NCBI RefSeq assembly: GCF_023701945.1
Contig: NZ_JABAEF010000007.1
Span: 124,001 to 188,000 of the forward strand
Origin: Rhizobium sp. CG5
Lineage (GTDB): Bacteria > Pseudomonadota > Alphaproteobacteria > Rhizobiales > Rhizobiaceae
Reading direction: 5' to 3'
Length of the DNA: 64,000 bases
The notes under the pieces are model-generated. The model did not search any database, was not told the origin of the DNA, and worked only from the letters and a program-made list of their open reading frames with translations. Positions 59,815 through 64,000 of this stretch are shown in pieces. Position 1 is the stretch's first letter; each line of letters opens with the position of its first letter. Made by a program: the position numbers and the translations under genes.

Positions 59815-60711
59815 ATGTTCAAATCGCTTATTTGCCTGCCAGTGATGGCAACACTCGCCATGACGGCTTCAACAAATTCCGTGTCCGCCCAGTCCTTCGA
59901 TACCGCGTCTATCAAAGTCGAAGAGGCCCTGGCGGCCCGCGTTCCGGCCAAGATCAAGGCCGCCGGCGTGCTGACCATCGGATCGGACACCGCTTATGCA
60001 CCCTGGGAATTTCTCAGCGAGAAGGACGGCCAGACCCCGGAGGGCATCGATGTCGATATTGCCAATGCCATCGGCAGAAAGCTTGGCCTGAGGATCGATT
60101 TCCAGACCTCCGCATTCGAGGCCATTCTGCCGGCGCTCGGCACCAAGTTCGACCTCGGAGTCTCGGCTTTTTCCGTCACCAATGAACGGCTGAAGGCCGT
60201 CAATTTCGTCAGCTATGCGGACACGGGCAGCCTGTGGGCCGTCAAGGCTGGAAACCCGACGAAGTTCGATCCTAACGATGTCTGCGGCCGCAAGATCGCC
60301 ATCCAGTCGGGAACCTATTTCGAGAAGGCCATGCTCGCGGAAAACGACCGCTGCAAGTCTGCCGGCAAGGCCGAGATCGAACTTCTGCCGTTCTCCAAGC
60401 AGCCGGAAGCCCTGACGCGGGTGGCGGCCGGCGGTGCGGATGCCACGGTCTCGGGTGAAGCCGGCACGGGCTATGCGGCAAAGCAGTCGAACGGTGCCCT
60501 TGAAACCCTGAAACCCACCGCCGGAGAGCTGAGCGAGCACGGTCCCAACGGCATCGCCGTCCCGAAGTCGGACATGGCGCTGACGGAACTCGTCGCAGAC
60601 ACGATCAACGCGCTGATTGCCGACGGGACCTACAAGGCTCTGCTCGACACCTGGGGTGTCGGCTCGGTGATCCCCGAAAAGGCGCTGGTCAATCCTGAAG
60701 TCAAGATCTGA
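59815..60711 (+). CDS. Amino-acid ABC transporter binding protein (SBP_bac_3)
   Basis: A 298-residue periplasmic protein, signal peptide ending near SVSA|QSFDTA, with the SBP_bac_3 motifs IGSDTAYAPWEF and EGIDVDIANAIGRKLG and the C-terminal ADGTYKALLDTWGV. About 40 residues longer than HisJ, with a Cys pair (DVCGRKIAIQ and NDRCKSA) likely forming a disulfide. ATG at 59815 follows GATGGGGAA; the longer frame to 59728 is not supported. First gene of an importer operon. Confidence 0.9.
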   Translation: MFKSLICLPVMATLAMTASTNSVSAQSFDTASIKVEEALAARVPAKIKAAGVLTIGSDTAYAPWEFLSEKDGQTPEGIDVDIANAIGRKLGLRIDFQTSAFEAILPALGTKFDLGVSAFSVTNERLKAVNFVSYADTGSLWAVKAGNPTKFDPNDVCGRKIAIQSGTYFEKAMLAENDRCKSAGKAEIELLPFSKQPEALTRVAAGGADATVSGEAGTGYAAKQSNGALETLKPTAGELSEHGPNGIAVPKSDMALTELVADTINALIADGTYKALLDTWGVGSVIPEKALVNPEVKI

Positions 60712-60714
60712 GAC

Positions 60715-61626
60715 ATGGCGCTCGACGTTGCAACGACAGGGGCCGGCGTGACGCCGGTCCCCATGGAACAGCCGGACGTGACGCGCAATATCGTGGTTCC
60801 GCGGCGCCATCCCGGTCGGTGGCTGGCGGTGGCGGTGCTGGCAATCCTCGCCCTTCAGTTCGCCCAGGCGATCTCCGTCAATCCCAATTTCCACTGGGAT
60901 GTCTACCTGACCTACCTGTTTTCACCGCAGGTGGTGCGCGGCGTGGGCTGGACGCTTCTGCTGACCGTCGTCGCCATGACGGTCGCGATCGTCGTCGCAG
61001 GCCTGCTCGTCGTCGTTCGCGACACCGACAATCCGATCCTGCGCGGCATTGCCTATGCCTGGGTCTGGTTCTTCCGCGGCACGCCCGTTTACACGCAGCT
61101 GCTGTTCTGGGGCCTGTTCGCCGTGCTGTTTCCGAACCTCAGCCTGACGGTGCCGTTTGGTCCGGAGATCGTCAGTGTCGAGACCAAGTATATCGTGACG
61201 CCGGCGCTTGCAGCGATCCTTGGCCTCGGATTCAACGAGTCCGCCTATCTGACCGAAATCTTTCGGGCAGGGTTCAATTCGATCGATCGGGGACAGGCCG
61301 AGGCCGCCCAGGCTCTTGGCATGCGCCGGGCCAAGATCTGGTGGCGCATTCTCATGCCCCAGGCAATGCGGGTGATCATTCCGCCGACCGGCAACGAAGC
61401 GATTGGAATGCTGAAAATGACGTCTCTGGTACTGGCTATTCCGTTTACGCTCGATCTGACATTCGCGACCAATGCGATCTCCAACAGGATCTACCTGCCC
61501 ATTCCGCTCCTGATGGTGGCCGCGACCTGGTATCTCGCCATTACCAGCCTGCTGATGGTCGGACAATTTTACCTTGAGCGCCATTTCGGAAAAGGCGTTT
61601 CCGTTCATCCTGCGCGGGTGGAATAG
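60715..61626 (+). CDS. Amino-acid ABC transporter permease
   Basis: A 303-residue permease of the HisM/GlnP group with an extended N-terminus (about 60 residues before the first conserved TM segment). Conserved FFRGTPVYTQLLFWGLF and EAAQALGMRRAKIWWRILMPQAMR (EAA loop, in pieces). It is the only permease of this operon and would act as a homodimer. Three bases separate it from the binding-protein stop. Confidence 0.9.
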   Translation: MALDVATTGAGVTPVPMEQPDVTRNIVVPRRHPGRWLAVAVLAILALQFAQAISVNPNFHWDVYLTYLFSPQVVRGVGWTLLLTVVAMTVAIVVAGLLVVVRDTDNPILRGIAYAWVWFFRGTPVYTQLLFWGLFAVLFPNLSLTVPFGPEIVSVETKYIVTPALAAILGLGFNESAYLTEIFRAGFNSIDRGQAEAAQALGMRRAKIWWRILMPQAMRVIIPPTGNEAIGMLKMTSLVLAIPFTLDLTFATNAISNRIYLPIPLLMVAATWYLAITSLLMVGQFYLERHFGKGVSVHPARVE

Positions 61627-61629
61627 GCC

Positions 61630-62406
61630 ATGGATCAGACCATCTCCGAAGTCTGCGTCGAGATGCAGAATATTCACAAATTCTATGGCTCGGTGCATGC
61701 CCTCAAAGGCGTCAACCTACGGGTTCGGCGCGGCGAAGTCTGCGTGGCGATCGGCCCATCGGGCTCCGGCAAGTCGACGCTTCTGCGCTGCATCAACCAG
61801 CTGGAGAGCATATCGGCGGGGCGCGTTTTCCTGAAAGGGCAGCTCCAGGGCTATTTGGAGCGCGGCGGTCGCTTCCATCCCCTGGCATCGGGCCAGATCG
61901 CCGCGCAACGCCGGCTGACCGGCATGGTGTTCCAGCGCTTCAACCTTTTCCCCCACATGACGGCACTGGAAAACGTCATGGAGGGCCCCTTGCATGTCAA
62001 GGGATGGCCCCGGCAACAAGCCCGCGCAAAGGCCGACGAACTTCTGGCGCGCGTCGGGCTTGAGGGATTTGGAAACCGCTATCCGGGACAGCTTTCCGGC
62101 GGGCAGCAGCAGCGTGTGGCGATTGCGCGCGCGCTGGCCATGGAGCCGGAGGTGATGCTGTTCGACGAGCCGACCTCCGCACTCGACCCGGAACTGGTGG
62201 GTGAAGTTCTCGACGTCATCAAGACCCTGGCGCTGAGCGGCATCACCATGGTGGTGGTCACCCACGAGATCGGCTTTGCCCGCGAGGTCGCAAACCATCT
62301 GGTGTTCATGGATCAGGGTCAGGTGGTCGAGGAAGGGGAACCCCGTGCGATGCTCGCCAATCCGCAAAACCCGCGCACCGCAGCCTTCCTGTCCAAGGTG
62401 TTGTGA
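61630..62406 (+). CDS. Amino-acid ABC transporter ATPase
   Basis: A 258-residue GlnQ-type ATPase: Walker [27 protein letters not shown], signature [12 protein letters not shown] and Walker [16 protein letters not shown] ~10-residue insert follows the [10 protein letters not shown] segment ([13 protein letters not shown]), typical of some arginine/glutamate-type subgroups. Starts three bases after the permease. A stem-loop overlaps its stop. Confidence 0.92.
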   Translation: MDQTISEVCVEMQNIHKFYGSVHALKGVNLRVRRGEVCVAIGPSGSGKSTLLRCINQLESISAGRVFLKGQLQGYLERGGRFHPLASGQIAAQRRLTGMVFQRFNLFPHMTALENVMEGPLHVKGWPRQQARAKADELLARVGLEGFGNRYPGQLSGGQQQRVAIARALAMEPEVMLFDEPTSALDPELVGEVLDVIKTLALSGITMVVVTHEIGFAREVANHLVFMDQGQVVEEGEPRAMLANPQNPRTAAFLSKVL

Positions 62407-62426
62407 GGCGGACCATGTGCCTCACA
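62402..62426 (+). terminator. Inverted repeat at the ABC operon end
   Basis: TGTGAGGC, nine bases, GCCTCACA: eight perfect pairs spanning the ATPase stop codon (62404-62406). No T run follows. Candidate terminator or operator before the MetC-like gene. Confidence 0.45.
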
Positions 62427-62444
62427 GGCGATATCAACAACCCA

Positions 62445-62455
62445 TGTGAATAGAG
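62445..62455 (+). promoter_or_regulatory. TGTGAATAGAG element before the MetC-like gene
   Basis: Matches TGTGCGAATAGAG at 59686-59698 except for two extra bases there. Sits 72 bases before the MetC-like gene start. Possible second site for the LysR regulator at 58748; no independent support. Confidence 0.3.
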
Positions 62456-62526
62456 AGAGTTCGCTGGAACCGCATCGGGAGTAGATCGTCCTGACGGCCG
62501 TGTGAGCTCCTGGAAAGGCCTTCACC

Positions 62527-63741
62527 ATGAATGATCTGACCCAATGCGTTCTGACCCCGGACGTCCCGACCGAGGGGTTTGCACCGCTCGGTGTCGGCGT
62601 GCACCGTGCCTCGACGATCGTGTTTGACGATGCGGCGGCCTATGCCGCCCGCGGGGATCGGGGGTATGAGGGCTATTCCTATGGTCTCTACGGCACGCCG
62701 ACGACGCGCACCCTCGAAGCCAAACTGACCGCTCTGGAGGGCGGCGCCTGGACGTTCCTGACGCCATCGGGTCAGGCCGCCAACGCGCTTGCGGTTCTGC
62801 CATTCCTGGCCGCAGGCGATCACATTCTGATCGCCGATACAGCCTATCCGCCGATGCGGGATCTGGCGGAGACCGATCTGCGACGGCTGGGCGTGGAGGT
62901 CGGGTTTTTCGACCCCCTGTCTCCCGAAGACGTCGCTTCGAAGATGCGCGACACCACCCGGATCGTCTGGTGCGAAAGCCCCGGCTCGACGACGATGGAG
63001 ATCCTGGATCTGCCCAGGATCACCGCCATAGCACATGACAAGGGCGCCCTGGTCGGCGTGGACAACACATGGGCCACCCCGCTCAATCTCAAGCCGCTGG
63101 CCCACGGCGCCGACATCGTCACCGAGGCACTGACCAAATTTGTCTCCGGCCATTCGGACGTGCTGATGGGCTCGATTACGGTCGGAAATGCCGATCTGAT
63201 CAAACCCATCCGCTCTCTGATCGGTCGGATGGGGGTTGGCGTTTCGCCTGACGACGCCTCGCTGGTGCTGCGCGGCTTCGAGACCCTTGGTGTCCGTTTG
63301 CGGCATTCCGAAAGGGTGGCCCTCGATTTTGCCCGCAAGCTCGAGCGCCATCCCCTGGTCGAACAGGTGCTGCATCCCGCGCTCGAGACCTTCCCCGGCC
63401 ATGCGATCTGGAAACGGGACTTCCTGGGATCCAGCGGCGTCTTCAGCGTCGTGTTCAAGGACACGGCCACCCCCCATGTCGCTGCGGCGCTCGACGCACT
63501 CACACTCTTCGCGATCGGGGCCTCCTGGGGAGGCACCCGCAGCCTGGCGGCGCCCATGTCCATTGACGGCTTTCGCAGCGCCACGGCCTGGTCCGGCCCC
63601 AATGTCATTTTGCGCCTGAGTGTCGGTCTGGAAGACGAGGGCGAACTCTGGGCTGATATCGAGCGCCTTCTGGTGGATATCGAGGGTCGGACAAAGGACG
63701 GAGCGGGCGAAGCGTGGCGCACGGCCTCCAGCCGCGGCTGA
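62527..63741 (+). CDS. Cys/Met-metabolism PLP enzyme (MetC/cystathionine beta-lyase type)
   Basis: A 404-residue trans-sulfuration-family PLP enzyme with the PLP lysine K204 in TKFVSGHSDVLMG, D179 in VDNTWATP, and YGTPTTRTLEAKLTALEGG. Family members cleave cystathionine or cysteine-type thioethers, or transfer groups at the gamma carbon. Its place after an amino-acid importer and before an M20 peptidase suggests the route handles a sulfur-containing or conjugated amino acid. AAAGG six to eleven bases before the ATG at 62527. Confidence 0.85.
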   Translation: MNDLTQCVLTPDVPTEGFAPLGVGVHRASTIVFDDAAAYAARGDRGYEGYSYGLYGTPTTRTLEAKLTALEGGAWTFLTPSGQAANALAVLPFLAAGDHILIADTAYPPMRDLAETDLRRLGVEVGFFDPLSPEDVASKMRDTTRIVWCESPGSTTMEILDLPRITAIAHDKGALVGVDNTWATPLNLKPLAHGADIVTEALTKFVSGHSDVLMGSITVGNADLIKPIRSLIGRMGVGVSPDDASLVLRGFETLGVRLRHSERVALDFARKLERHPLVEQVLHPALETFPGHAIWKRDFLGSSGVFSVVFKDTATPHVAAALDALTLFAIGASWGGTRSLAAPMSIDGFRSATAWSGPNVILRLSVGLEDEGELWADIERLLVDIEGRTKDGAGEAWRTASSRG

Positions 63742-63784
63742 GCGACCTGCCGAACACGTCTCCAGAACGCGACAAGGACCAAAT

Positions 63785-64000
63785 ATGGCGGATATGCAAA
63801 GCGTGCTGCGCGAGATCGACGAAAATTTCGACGTGTCGATCAGAAAACTGCTGGAGCTGATCTCGATACCGTCGATCTCAAGCGATCCGTCCAACGGACC
63901 GGATATCCTTCGCGCCGCGGAATGGCTGGCAGAGGCGTTGTCGTCCATCGACCTTGTGGCAGAGGTCATCCAGACCAAGGGACATCCGGTCGTTTTGGCG
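63785..64000 (+). CDS. M20-family metallopeptidase/dipeptidase (3' end outside window)
   Basis: The first 72 residues are present: an N-terminal stretch with LLELISIPSISSDPSNGPD and RAAEWLAEALSS, characteristic of M20 dipeptidases and N-acyl-amino-acid hydrolases. The zinc ligands lie beyond the window. AAGGA sits eight bases before the ATG at 63785. Follows the MetC-like gene by 43 bases, so likely the same operon. Confidence 0.85.
   Translation, partial: MADMQSVLREIDENFDVSIRKLLELISIPSISSDPSNGPDILRAAEWLAEALSSIDLVAEVIQTKGHPVVLA

Overview
The window reads as an alphaproteobacterial replicon, most likely from a Rhizobiaceae-type soil or plant-associated bacterium (Agrobacterium, Allorhizobium or Rhizobium relatives). 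This rests on the GC-rich coding, the dense ABC-transporter and catabolic operons, gene sets resembling Ti-plasmid opine catabolism, a CMD/AhpD-domain gene pair of the type first named from Agrobacterium vitis, and a RirA-like iron box. The genus is an inference. No rRNA, tRNA, CRISPR array, insertion sequence or replication origin was seen. Coding density is very high and no gene-free stretch exceeds 300 bases.

Layout. 1-1633: tail of a sensor kinase and a membrane GGDEF protein. 1871-9591: an alternative heme-copper oxidase locus (subunit II, a fused subunit I-III, a small membrane subunit, a DUF2231 protein, a CopD-like protein, a CtaG-type assembly factor) and a divergent FdhF/YdeP-type molybdopterin oxidoreductase. 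9767-23400: an opine/amino-acid-derivative catabolic region with an amidase, a polar amino-acid ABC importer whose ATPase lies 5 kb from its permeases, a LysR regulator, a class V aminotransferase, an ornithine-cyclodeaminase-like protein, a FAD amine oxidase with a RidA imine deaminase, a three-subunit OoxAB/HcnABC-type dehydrogenase and a carnitine-dehydrogenase-like enzyme. 23422-31230: a minus-strand operon livKHMGF-SDR-BKACE with a divergent GntR regulator. 31282-39286: a seven-gene minus-strand operon for tripartite tricarboxylate transport (TctCBA-type) plus a CaiB-type CoA transferase, MaoC hydratase, SDR and thiolase, with a divergent LysR. 39523-43804: a FecBCD-type ABC importer with two unrecognised paralogous cytoplasmic proteins embedded between the binding protein and the permease. 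43942-58590: a divergent regulon around a GntR gene. Leftward run two CMD/AhpD proteins, an FMO-like flavoprotein, a dipeptide-type binding protein and an alpha/beta hydrolase; rightward run hyuA-hyuB, an octopine-dehydrogenase-like gene and dppBCDF. 58748-64000: LysR, a second amino-acid ABC importer, a MetC-like PLP enzyme and the start of an M20 peptidase.

How the parts fit. The rightward dppBCDF operon has no binding protein of its own, while the leftward operon has a lone dipeptide-type binding protein. The same ten-base element TGGCGCCAAT lies in the candidate promoter spacer of both arms, so the two arms together look like one import-and-cleavage system for an N-substituted or cyclic amide, under one GntR repressor. 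This is the strongest candidate for an undescribed system here. The second is the FecBCD-type operon with its two unknown GATase-like proteins behind a TGA-N9-TCA iron-type box.
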